NCBI GenBank assembly: GCA_900552935.1
Contig: USBN01000008.1
Location: 1 to 42,785, forward strand
DNA: 42,785 nucleotides
Reading direction: 5' to 3'
From: an uncultured Coriobacteriaceae bacterium
Lineage (GTDB): Bacteria > Actinomycetota > Coriobacteriia > Coriobacteriales > Atopobiaceae
The position numbers and the translations under genes were made by a program. A model generated the notes under the pieces. It was not told where the DNA came from and ran no database searches. It was given only the letters and a program-made list of their open reading frames with translations. Within the stretch, counting starts at the first letter, position 1. Every line of letters begins with the position of its first letter. Below are positions 7,734-14,861 of the stretch, piece by piece.

Positions 7734-7809
7734 GGCTTCCTGGTGGCTGCCACTCTCGTCGCGCTTGCGGGCGCTGCGCTGGTGACCGCAGCCGGGCGCG
7801 CAGAACGCG
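7661..7809. repeat. In-frame 81-bp imperfect duplication at the 3' end of the MFS gene
   Basis: Positions 7661-7728 recur with about 80 percent identity at 7742-7809, offset by exactly 81 bp (27 codons). The second copy lies past the TAG stop, is in the same reading frame, and would translate as a similar hydrophobic helix (LVALAGAALVTAAGR against LVVLTGAALVAVARR). It looks like a remnant of a slightly longer ancestral C-terminus or a slipped duplication. Confidence 0.75.
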
Positions 7810-7898
7810 GCGGTAAACGAGCCTCGTGCCCCGTGCCTCGCACCCGCCCACTCTCCGCCGCACTGTTACCGTACTGACACAATCGCGCCCGCTCGCGC

Positions 7899-7924
7899 TT
7901 GACGTCCGCAACCTGCCATAGAAT
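7899..7924 (+). promoter_or_regulatory. Promoter candidate for gatCAB
   Basis: TTGACG at 7899-7904 and TAGAAT at 7919-7924 resemble -35 and -10 boxes, 33 bp before the gatC ATG, but the spacer is only 14 bp instead of the usual 16-18. Either the spacing is unusual or one of the two hexamers is not the one used. Confidence 0.4.
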
Positions 7925-7956
7925 GACAGGGTTAACCACTATGTATGGGAGGCCAC

Positions 7957-8259
7957 ATGGCACTAAGCGAACGCGACGTGCGCGGCATCGCGGATTACGC
8001 CCGCATCGCCCTCACGGACGAAGAGCTCGCCGAGATGACGGCGTACATGAACGGCGCCATCACGGGTGTGCTCGAGCCCGTACTTCAGTATGGCGAGGCT
8101 GACGTCCCGCCCACGTTCCACCCCATCGGAGACCTCTCCAACGTCATGGGCGCGGACGTCGTAGCGCCGGGCCTCTCGATCGAGGACGCCCTGCTCGACG
8201 CCCCCAGCGCGCGCGACCGCTACTTCCGCGTGCCGTCCATCCTCGGAGGTGATCAGTAA
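7957..8259 (+). CDS. gatC: Asp-tRNA(Asn)/Glu-tRNA(Gln) amidotransferase subunit C
   Basis: 100 residues. GatC is the small stabilising subunit of the GatCAB complex that turns misacylated Glu-tRNA(Gln) or Asp-tRNA(Asn) into the correct aminoacyl-tRNA. The sequence has the family's features: an N-terminal ARIALTDEELAEMTAYMN helix and a C-terminal belt region (VMGADVVAPGLSIEDALLDAPSARDRYFRVPSIL). ATG 7957 is preferred over ATG 7945 because GGGAGG lies 4 nt before it. The stop overlaps the gatA ATG by one base (TAATG), so the genes are translationally coupled. Confidence 0.95.
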   Translation: MALSERDVRGIADYARIALTDEELAEMTAYMNGAITGVLEPVLQYGEADVPPTFHPIGDLSNVMGADVVAPGLSIEDALLDAPSARDRYFRVPSILGGDQ

Positions 8260-9782
8260 TGGCTGCCCTCGACACCCTCTCCGCCGCCCAGATCGCGGCG
8301 GGCGTCTCCGCCGGTGACTTCACCGCGACCGAGGTCGCTCGCGCCGCGCTCGACGCCGTCGAGGCTCGCGACGGCGCCGTCCAGGCGTTCCTCCAGGTCT
8401 CGCCGGAGCTCGCCCTCGACGCCGCCGCCCGCATCGACGCGGACCGCACTGCCGGCAAGCCCCTGCCGCCGCTCGCCGGCGTGCCGCTCGCCATTAAGGA
8501 CAACATGATGCTTGTGGGCACGCGCACCACCTGCGCCTCCCGCATGCTCGAGAACTACGAGAGCGTTTATACCGCCACCTGCGTCCAGCGCATGCTCGAC
8601 GCGGGCTGCCTGCCCATCGGCAAGGCAAACATGGACGAGTTCGCCTTCGGCTCCTCCACGGAGTCCTCGGCGTTCCACCGCACCAACAACCCGTGGGACC
8701 TCGAGCGCGTGCCCGGCGGCTCCTCGGGCGGATCGGCCGCGGCCGTTGCCGCCGGCGAGGTCACGCTCGCCCTGGGCTCTGACACCGGCGGATCGATCCG
8801 CCAGCCGGCGAGCCTCTGCGGCGTCGTTGGCATGAAGCCCACGTACGGCGCGGTCTCGCGCTACGGCGTCGTGGCGTTCGGCTCGTCGCTCGACCAGGTG
8901 GGCCCCTTCGGCCGCAGCGTCGCGGACGTGGCCCTCGCCATGAACGCGCTCGTCGGCCCCGACCGCGACCCGCGCGACTCCACGAGCCAGGACTGCCCGG
9001 TCGACTTCACGGAGCACCTCGAGGACGGCGTTGCCGGCAAGCGCGTCGGCATCATCCCAGCCCTCATGGAGGCAGACGGCCTCACCGCCGAGGTCAAGGC
9101 CGCCGTCACCGCCGCCGCTGAGTCCCTGCGCGAGCAGGGCGCCGAGCTCGTCGAGGTGGAGCTTCCCAACCTCGACGCCGCCATCGCCGCCTACTACGTC
9201 CTCGGCCCCTGCGAGGCCTTCTCCAACCTCGCCCGCTTCGACGGCGTGCGCTACGGCTACCAGGAGCCCAACTGCGCCACCCTCGCCGAGCAGAGCTCGC
9301 TCTCGCGCGCCCACGGTTTCGGCGCGGAGGCCAAGCGCCGCCAGATGCTGGGTGCCTGGCTGCTCTCGAGCGGCGTGTACGAGAAGTACTACCTCGCCGC
9401 CCAGAAGGCGCGCACCCTCATCACGCGCGACTACGCCGCCGCCTATGAGAAGGTCGACGTCATCCTGATGCCGGCCAGCCCGCGCACGGCGTTCAAGTTC
9501 GGCGAGATCTCCGATCCCACGCAGATGTACCTCTCGGACCTCTACACCATCAGCATCAACATCGCCGGCAACGGCGGCGTCTCGGTGCCGCTGGGCCTGG
9601 GCGCGGACTCCGGCCTGCCCACGTCTGCCCAGCTCGTGGGCCCGGCGTTCCAGGATCGCCGCCTGCTCACGTTTGCGCGCGCGGTGGAGAAGGGCGCTGC
9701 TGCCGCCGCCGGCCACGCGGACGGCTCGCCCGCGCTCGCCGTCGCTCCTGACTTCGCCGGGAAGGGGGGTGAGCTCGCATGA
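8259..9782 (+). CDS. gatA: Asp-tRNA(Asn)/Glu-tRNA(Gln) amidotransferase subunit A
   Basis: 507 residues, slightly longer than the typical 480-490. This subunit is the glutaminase that releases ammonia for GatB. The amidase signature is complete: K80 in AIKDNM, cis-Ser S155 in PGGSSGGSAAAVAAGEV, and nucleophile S179 in SDTGGSIRQPASLCG, then GMKPTYGAVSRYG and SLDQVGPFGRSV. The last 20 or so residues (after the ARAVEKGAAAAAG segment) are a low-complexity Ala/Gly-rich tail. Its stop overlaps the gatB start by four bases (ATGA). Confidence 0.97.
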   Translation: MAALDTLSAAQIAAGVSAGDFTATEVARAALDAVEARDGAVQAFLQVSPELALDAAARIDADRTAGKPLPPLAGVPLAIKDNMMLVGTRTTCASRMLENYESVYTATCVQRMLDAGCLPIGKANMDEFAFGSSTESSAFHRTNNPWDLERVPGGSSGGSAAAVAAGEVTLALGSDTGGSIRQPASLCGVVGMKPTYGAVSRYGVVAFGSSLDQVGPFGRSVADVALAMNALVGPDRDPRDSTSQDCPVDFTEHLEDGVAGKRVGIIPALMEADGLTAEVKAAVTAAAESLREQGAELVEVELPNLDAAIAAYYVLGPCEAFSNLARFDGVRYGYQEPNCATLAEQSSLSRAHGFGAEAKRRQMLGAWLLSSGVYEKYYLAAQKARTLITRDYAAAYEKVDVILMPASPRTAFKFGEISDPTQMYLSDLYTISINIAGNGGVSVPLGLGADSGLPTSAQLVGPAFQDRRLLTFARAVEKGAAAAAGHADGSPALAVAPDFAGKGGELA

Positions 9783-11440
9783 AGAAGCTCGCCGACGTTC
9801 TCCAGGACTGGGAGGCCGTGATCGGCCTCGAGATCCACACCGAGCTCACCACGCTCGACACGAAGATGTTCTGTAATTGCCACCTTTCCCATGACGACGA
9901 GCCCAACACCAACGTGTGCCCCGTCTGTCTGGGTCTTCCGGGTGCGCTGCCTGTGCCCAACCGCCGCGCCATCCAGTCGATCGTGAAGGCGGGCCTGGCC
10001 ACGAATTGTGAGATCATGCGCCACAGCATGTTCTACCGCAAGCACTACTTCTACCCGGACATGGCCAAGAACTTCCAGACCACGCAGGGCCCCGTTGCCT
10101 TCTGCATGCATGGCCACCTCAATCTCGAGGTCACGGGCCGTGGCGCGGCGGAGCGCCCGGAGTGTGCCTTCGGCGAGGCCGAGGCCCAGAGCCTTGCGAG
10201 CGCCAGCGCCAACGCCGTGGGCCTCTCAACCGCTATGAGCGACCACCTGCCCGAGGGAGGCACCGCCCGCCCCAAGGCCTCGAGCCAGGGCACCTATGAC
10301 ACCGCCAACCTCGTGCTTCCCGAGCGCGCGGAGGACGGCTCCTACACCGTGCCCATCCGCATCCTGCGCATCCACATGGAGGAGGATGCCGCCAAGATGG
10401 TCCACGTGGGCGGCGAGGAGGGCCGTATCGGCGGCGCGACGGAGAGCCTCGTCGACTACAACCGCTGCGGCACGCCCCTCATCGAGCTCGTGACCGAGCC
10501 AGACCTGCGCACGCCCGAGGAGGCGCGCCTGTTCATGGAGAAGCTCCGTCGCGTGTTCCTGACGCTGGGCATCTCTGACTGTTCGATGGAGAAGGGCTCC
10601 ATGCGCTGCGACGGTAACGTCAGCCTGCGCCGTCGCGGCGAGACGAAGCTCGGCACGAAGACCGAGCTCAAGAACCTGAACTCGTTCAAGGCCCTGCACG
10701 ACGGCCTCGAGTACGAGATCTGCCGCCAGGCGGAGGTGCTCGAGGAGGGCGGCGTCATCTACCAGGAGACGCGTCACTGGGAGCCCAGCCGCAAGCGCAC
10801 CGTCGTCATGCGCGTGAAGGAAACGGCGGATGACTACCGCCTCTTCCCGGATCCGGACCTCGCCCCGTTCGATCTCACGGACGAGTTCATCGACGAGTGC
10901 CGCGCGGAGATTCCAGAGCTGCCGGATGCCAAGCGCGACCGCTTCTGCGAGCAGTATGGCCTCAAGCGTGCGGACGCCGAGCAGATCGCCGGCGACCCCA
11001 TGACGGCGGAGTTCTTCGAGCAGGCATGCAAGCTCGCGCCGGAGAAGGCCATGGTCACCGTGGGCAACGTCATGGTGAACCTCGCGCCCGCCTACGACGC
11101 GCTCACGCCCGCCCAGGTCGCGGGAATCAGCGCTCTGCTCGCGGGCGACGCCATCTCGTTTGCCCAGGCTCGCGAGGTGCTCGACGCGGTCAACGGTACC
11201 GACCTCGATCCCGAGAAGGTTGTCGACGAGCGTGGAATGCGCCAGGTGAGCGACACCGGCGCGCTCGAGCCCGTGGTCGACGCCGTACTTGCGCGTTGCG
11301 GCGAGCAGGTCGAGCAGTACCGCGGCGGCAACACCAAGGTCGTGGGCTTCCTCGTGGGTCAGTGCATGAAGGAGAGCCGTGGCAAGGGTAACCCCAAGCT
11401 CTTCAACCAGCTGCTGAGCGAGAAGCTCTCCCAGATGTAG
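9779..11440 (+). CDS. gatB: Asp-tRNA(Asn)/Glu-tRNA(Gln) amidotransferase subunit B
   Basis: 553 residues, longer than the usual 475-500. GatB binds the misacylated tRNA and activates the side-chain carboxylate with ATP. Signatures: VIGLEIHTELTTLDTKMFC, the PNTNVCPVCLGLPGALPVPN segment, FYPDMAKNFQTTQ, RIHMEEDAAKMVH, DYNRCGTPLIELVTEPD, SMEKGSMRCDGNVSLRRRG and LKNLNSFKAL. The C-terminal part from about residue 395 is the helical and YqeY-like tRNA-binding region, ending in the usual GKGNPKLFNQLLSEKL. It is the last gene of the gatCAB operon and is followed by a GC-rich hairpin. Confidence 0.97.
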   Translation: MKKLADVLQDWEAVIGLEIHTELTTLDTKMFCNCHLSHDDEPNTNVCPVCLGLPGALPVPNRRAIQSIVKAGLATNCEIMRHSMFYRKHYFYPDMAKNFQTTQGPVAFCMHGHLNLEVTGRGAAERPECAFGEAEAQSLASASANAVGLSTAMSDHLPEGGTARPKASSQGTYDTANLVLPERAEDGSYTVPIRILRIHMEEDAAKMVHVGGEEGRIGGATESLVDYNRCGTPLIELVTEPDLRTPEEARLFMEKLRRVFLTLGISDCSMEKGSMRCDGNVSLRRRGETKLGTKTELKNLNSFKALHDGLEYEICRQAEVLEEGGVIYQETRHWEPSRKRTVVMRVKETADDYRLFPDPDLAPFDLTDEFIDECRAEIPELPDAKRDRFCEQYGLKRADAEQIAGDPMTAEFFEQACKLAPEKAMVTVGNVMVNLAPAYDALTPAQVAGISALLAGDAISFAQAREVLDAVNGTDLDPEKVVDERGMRQVSDTGALEPVVDAVLARCGEQVEQYRGGNTKVVGFLVGQCMKESRGKGNPKLFNQLLSEKLSQM

Positions 11441-11447
11441 CGCTTCG

Positions 11448-11477
11448 GGCGCCCGCCCCAGGTGGGCGCCTTCCATT
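11448..11477 (+). terminator. Probable terminator after gatB
   Basis: A 7-bp perfect stem GGCGCCC / GGGCGCC (11448-11454 with 11464-11470) lies 7 bp after the gatB stop, followed by TTCCATTT. The T-run is poor, so it is a likely but not certain terminator. Confidence 0.5.
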
Positions 11478-11480
11478 TGC

Positions 11481-11624
11481 GACGCCCGTCTCCACGGCGG
11501 GTGTCTTCCTTTGGCGTGGTCCGTCCATTGTGGCGGGTGCCTGCCTATGGCGCGGGAAACCCGTCATGGGCCGCTCGCGCGAACACGCGTAACAAAGCCG
11601 ATGCCCGTCCCCGCAGCGGGCGTC
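11481..11624. repeat. Two similar hairpins between gatB and a truncated gene
   Basis: GACGCCCG...CGGGTGTC (11481-11505) and GATGCCCG...CGGGCGTC (11600-11624) are related hairpins with 8-bp arms and 9-nt loops. The second ends 6 bp before the AGGAG of the truncated gene at 11643, so it would sit in that mRNA's leader. Between them lies GTGGCGGGTGCCTGCC, a partial copy. Confidence 0.6.
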
Positions 11625-11642
11625 CTCGTAAGGAGACGTGAC

Positions 11643-11703
11643 ATGAAGGTATCCCTGCTCGAGCCGCTTGGCATCCCCGAGGCGCGCGTCCACGAGCTTC
11701 ATG
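11643..11703 (+). pseudogene. 5' remnant resembling a D-2-hydroxyacid dehydrogenase
   Basis: AGGAG (11631-11635) and ATG 11643 introduce MKVSLLEPLGIPEARVHEL, which reads like the N-terminus of a D-isomer-specific 2-hydroxyacid dehydrogenase. After about 19 codons the translation turns into low-complexity residues and runs antisense into the first island gene; the frame stays open to 11852 but only as a shadow. The rest of the dehydrogenase is not in the window. I read this as the left edge of the defence island, with the host gene cut at about 11700. The family call rests on 19 residues only, so it is tentative. Confidence 0.5.
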
Positions 11704-11743
11704 CTGGTGGAGGGCCTGCCGGGCTAGGGATGTGGGGTAGTAC

Positions 11744-12682
11744 CTACTCCTCGTCCCGGGGGATGGCGTTGAGCAGCGAGATATTATCCGTGCCCTTGAG
11801 CTTCTTGCCCATGAGCTCGCGTGACAGCTCGTCCGCCATGGTCGAGAAATAGCTCAGCACGGGTGTGAGGTTCATGGTCGCCTTGTCCTTGCACGTGCCG
11901 CCGAGCTTGATGAAGCCCTCCCAAAAGGCGTCCACGTGATCCATCGGGTCGTCGTCGAGCGGCCCGTAGTAGGGTTTGGCGTTTGTCTCGCGCAGGTACT
12001 TGATCTCCTCGGCGAGCTTCACGTCCTCGTCCAAATAGCTCGTGGGATGCAGCGAGAAGGGGCCATTGTCGCTCAGTACGCGGCAGAACTTCGCGTAGGC
12101 CGTGCGCACCTCGCCCAACAGCTCGCGGAGCACGTTCACGCTTGCGTTCGACAGCGGCTCAAGCTGGAAGCAGGGCTTCGCCACGACGCCCTCATCGAGC
12201 GCCTCGCCCGGAGCGAGCATCTTGGTGGCGTACTCGATCATCTGCTGACGATACGCGGTGCAGACCCGCATCGCCTCGTCGCTCGGCTCCTTGCAGTTGT
12301 CCGCGCCGGCATCGAGGAACTTCTCGCACCAGGCCAGCTCGCGCTCGATTCCCTCGCGGACGCGCGCGACCTCCATGCTCTTGTCCAAGAGGCGCATGAG
12401 CTTGTCAAAGTCTGGAGGAGTGGGCCAGGATTCGCACTCCTCCAGCTCGTCGATCGCGCGGCTGCAGAGGACCTTGCTCACGAGTCGCAGGCCCGCGGCG
12501 GCCTTCTCCTCGCGCTCGTGGTCGAGGGCGGCCTGGCGCTTCATCTCGTCCGCGGAGAAGATCGCCTGCGCGAGGCCCTCGGCACCCGTGGGAGCACCCG
12601 CACCGGCGCCCGCCTGCGCGAGCCTCTCGGCACCCGTGGGAGCACCCGCGCCGTCCTCGCGAACGTTCTCGTCGTTGTTCAT
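11744..12682 (-). CDS. Unknown protein at the 3' end of the BREX operon
   Basis: 312 residues, not recognised. The ATG at 12680-12682 has AGGAGGAG just upstream and lies 11 bp after the brxL stop, so it is co-transcribed as the last BREX-island gene. Residues 10-40 contain a direct 16-residue duplication (GAGAPTGAERLAQA-type) encoded by a 48-bp tandem repeat. The rest is mostly helical and charged, with a cysteine scattered in helical segments (CESW, WCEKFLDAGADNC) and no obvious catalytic motif, membrane segment or signal peptide. Length and position suggest a BREX accessory factor; that is only inference. Its codon use matches brxL. Confidence 0.75.
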   Translation of the reverse strand: MNNDENVREDGAGAPTGAERLAQAGAGAGAPTGAEGLAQAIFSADEMKRQAALDHEREEKAAAGLRLVSKVLCSRAIDELEECESWPTPPDFDKLMRLLDKSMEVARVREGIERELAWCEKFLDAGADNCKEPSDEAMRVCTAYRQQMIEYATKMLAPGEALDEGVVAKPCFQLEPLSNASVNVLRELLGEVRTAYAKFCRVLSDNGPFSLHPTSYLDEDVKLAEEIKYLRETNAKPYYGPLDDDPMDHVDAFWEGFIKLGGTCKDKATMNLTPVLSYFSTMADELSRELMGKKLKGTDNISLLNAIPRDEE

Positions 12683-12693
12683 CGACTCTCCTC

Positions 12694-14856
12694 CTAGACG
12701 CCAAGCGCACGCAGGGCGGCGTTTGCGACGTTGTCCGTGTCATAGAAAACGGGGCTCACCGCGAGGAGCTCGCTCGGCACGCTCTGGAGGTCCTGAATCG
12801 CCGCCATGGGCAACAGCACGCTGGTGGCGCCGGCGTTCTTGGCCACGCGCATGATCTCCTCGAGGCCGTTGATGGGATCGAGCGTGCCGGAGAGGCGCAC
12901 GATTCCGGGGATCGCCATGCCGCCTAGAACCGGGCGCCCCGCCGCGGCAGAGCACAGGCCCACGAACTCCGCCAGCGACACCTCGCTCGAGGCGCCCCTC
13001 TTCTGCAGGTCGTTGAAGTAGAGCAGGAAGTCATAGCCGTTAACGTGGAGGTTCCTCGAGACGTTGTACGCGTTGGTACGGAACTGCTCGAAGGCGGCGT
13101 TCATCGTGTCCTTGACCTCGCGCTTCTTGACGCCCTCGATCTGGAGCTTGCCGGCGCCGGGAATCGCCTTGTTCTCGAGCTTGTAGATGGCGTACTCGCC
13201 GTCTGGCGCGCGGCCGATGCCAAAGACGTGGCCGGGGGCCAGTGGGGCGTCCGGCACGAGGGTGTCGTCCGCCTGCTCGGGCACGCGCACGATGTTGACG
13301 GCGCCGGGGACGTCAGGGTCGATATAGCCCAGGTTCACGTCCGCGAACTCGATGCCCGCCATGATCTTGAGTTGCTCCTTCACGCGGCGGCGGCCCTCGA
13401 TCGCGTACTCGAGGATCATTGCGGCACCGTCCTTGTCCACCTTGCCGTCCGGGAAGATGAGCTTGGCCATGCCGGAGAAGGTCTTGCGAATGCCAATCTC
13501 GTCGCGCTTGTTGACCTCACCGTTGAGGCGGAAGTACTCGTCGACGAAGTGGGTGTAGTCGCGCTTGCGCATCTCCTTGAAGAACTCCGCCAGGCAGTCC
13601 GTGATGAGGCCGTAGCGCTGCGTGAGCAGGTCGCCCCTCAACTTGGGCACCTCCCAGCCCGGCAGATAGCAGTGAATGCGGTCGAAGAAGGCGCTGTCGT
13701 TGTTGAACTCGGGCGGGAAGGGGTCGAACAGGTGGGTGGTCTTGAGGACGTTAGCCACGGTGTCGTTGATGTTGCCCTCGAAGACCATGGACGCCTCGGC
13801 GTTGTAGCTGTCGGTTCCGCGGCCAAAGGTGCCGTTGGCCATGTAGCCCTTCATGATCTGGACGGCGTTCATGTCCTTGAATTTCATGCCGGCGACCTCG
13901 TCGAAGGCGATCGCGTCCCAGTGGCCGACGAGGCCCATGGTCCCGTGGCGCGTGTTGTTGCTGGCGAAGAGCTTGGCCGTGGTGGCCTGGCCGCCAGAGA
14001 GCAGGTAGCTGTAGGGGCTCACCTCGGTGTAGATGTGGGACTTACCCGTGCCGCGCGGGCCGAGCTCGACCAGGTTGTAGTTGCGCTCGATGAGGGGGAC
14101 CATGCGCTCCAGGAAGTGCAGACGCTCACGACGGGTGAGTGCGTCTGGCTCGTAGCCGGCGGAGCGCAGCAGGAGGCAGATCCACTCGTCAGTGGTGAAG
14201 GCCTGGCGGTGGGAGATGAGCTCCTCGAGGTCAAGGTTGGGCATCTGGATGGGCGTGAGCTTCACAATCCTGAACGGTGAGTCCTGGGGGCCGCGCTTCT
14301 TGCTCTTTGACCTGGACCTCCTGGGCTTCTTCTTGGTGTCGTCGTCGAAGATGTCATCGAGCGCATCCATCTCGTCCTCGGGGCGCAGGTACTGGATGCG
14401 CATGATGCACCAGATGCCGCCCGTGAGCATCTTGCTGTAGTTGCGCACATACTCCTCGGGCATGACGAAGTCGCCGATGTTGAGGTTCGTGAAGCTGCCG
14501 ACGTAGATGTCGTCGTACTCGTCGAGGCGGGCGTCCACCTTGTCGATGACGTTGTACTGGCCCAGCTCGCGGATACGGCTCTTGATCTTCTCGCTCTCGT
14601 CTGGGCGGACGTAGTTCTCGGTGAGGATCCTGCGGATGCGCCCGACGCCCTCCTCGATGAGGGCCTCGTCATCCGTGGCGCAGTACGTGCCCAGCAGGTA
14701 CTCGAGGACGAAGGTTGGCACGTTGGCGCCGCGCTTCATGAGGGAGGTGAGGTCCTTGCGGACGATCTTGCCGGGAAACTCGTGCACGATCTTCTCGTCG
14801 AGGGCATCCTTCGTGTAGGGGGCGATGCCGCCCGTGGTGTCTGTGGTGTCACTCAT
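12694..14856 (-). CDS. brxL: BREX-1 protein BrxL (AAA+ and Lon-like)
   Basis: 720 residues from ATG 14856, which follows the pglZ TAA by five bases; an in-frame ATG at 14868 would overlap pglZ. BrxL is an AAA+ ring protein of type 1 BREX needed for phage restriction. Seen here: N-terminal helical domain (residues 10-160), a basic linker (KKKPRRSRSKSKKRG, about 175-190), Walker A ELGPRGTGKSH (about 265-273), an AFDEVAGMKF Walker B-like segment, and a C-terminal Lon-like domain (GRPVLGGMAIPGIVRLSGTLDPINGLEE). By eye, the position of the Lon catalytic lysine (normally GGLKEK) reads GLEEI, so protease activity is doubtful. The gene looks intact even though pglZ and pglX upstream are damaged. Confidence 0.95.
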   Translation of the reverse strand: MSDTTDTTGGIAPYTKDALDEKIVHEFPGKIVRKDLTSLMKRGANVPTFVLEYLLGTYCATDDEALIEEGVGRIRRILTENYVRPDESEKIKSRIRELGQYNVIDKVDARLDEYDDIYVGSFTNLNIGDFVMPEEYVRNYSKMLTGGIWCIMRIQYLRPEDEMDALDDIFDDDTKKKPRRSRSKSKKRGPQDSPFRIVKLTPIQMPNLDLEELISHRQAFTTDEWICLLLRSAGYEPDALTRRERLHFLERMVPLIERNYNLVELGPRGTGKSHIYTEVSPYSYLLSGGQATTAKLFASNNTRHGTMGLVGHWDAIAFDEVAGMKFKDMNAVQIMKGYMANGTFGRGTDSYNAEASMVFEGNINDTVANVLKTTHLFDPFPPEFNNDSAFFDRIHCYLPGWEVPKLRGDLLTQRYGLITDCLAEFFKEMRKRDYTHFVDEYFRLNGEVNKRDEIGIRKTFSGMAKLIFPDGKVDKDGAAMILEYAIEGRRRVKEQLKIMAGIEFADVNLGYIDPDVPGAVNIVRVPEQADDTLVPDAPLAPGHVFGIGRAPDGEYAIYKLENKAIPGAGKLQIEGVKKREVKDTMNAAFEQFRTNAYNVSRNLHVNGYDFLLYFNDLQKRGASSEVSLAEFVGLCSAAAGRPVLGGMAIPGIVRLSGTLDPINGLEEIMRVAKNAGATSVLLPMAAIQDLQSVPSELLAVSPVFYDTDNVANAALRALGV

Positions 14857-14861
14857 GGTTG

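Noticed and set aside
8253..9716. 487-codon open frame on the minus strand
   Set aside because: Antisense shadow of gatA with Gly/Ala/Arg-rich composition; gatA is certain.
13045..14280. 411-codon open frame on the plus strand inside brxL
   Set aside because: Antisense to the clearly identified brxL; Val/Leu/Glu-rich shadow.
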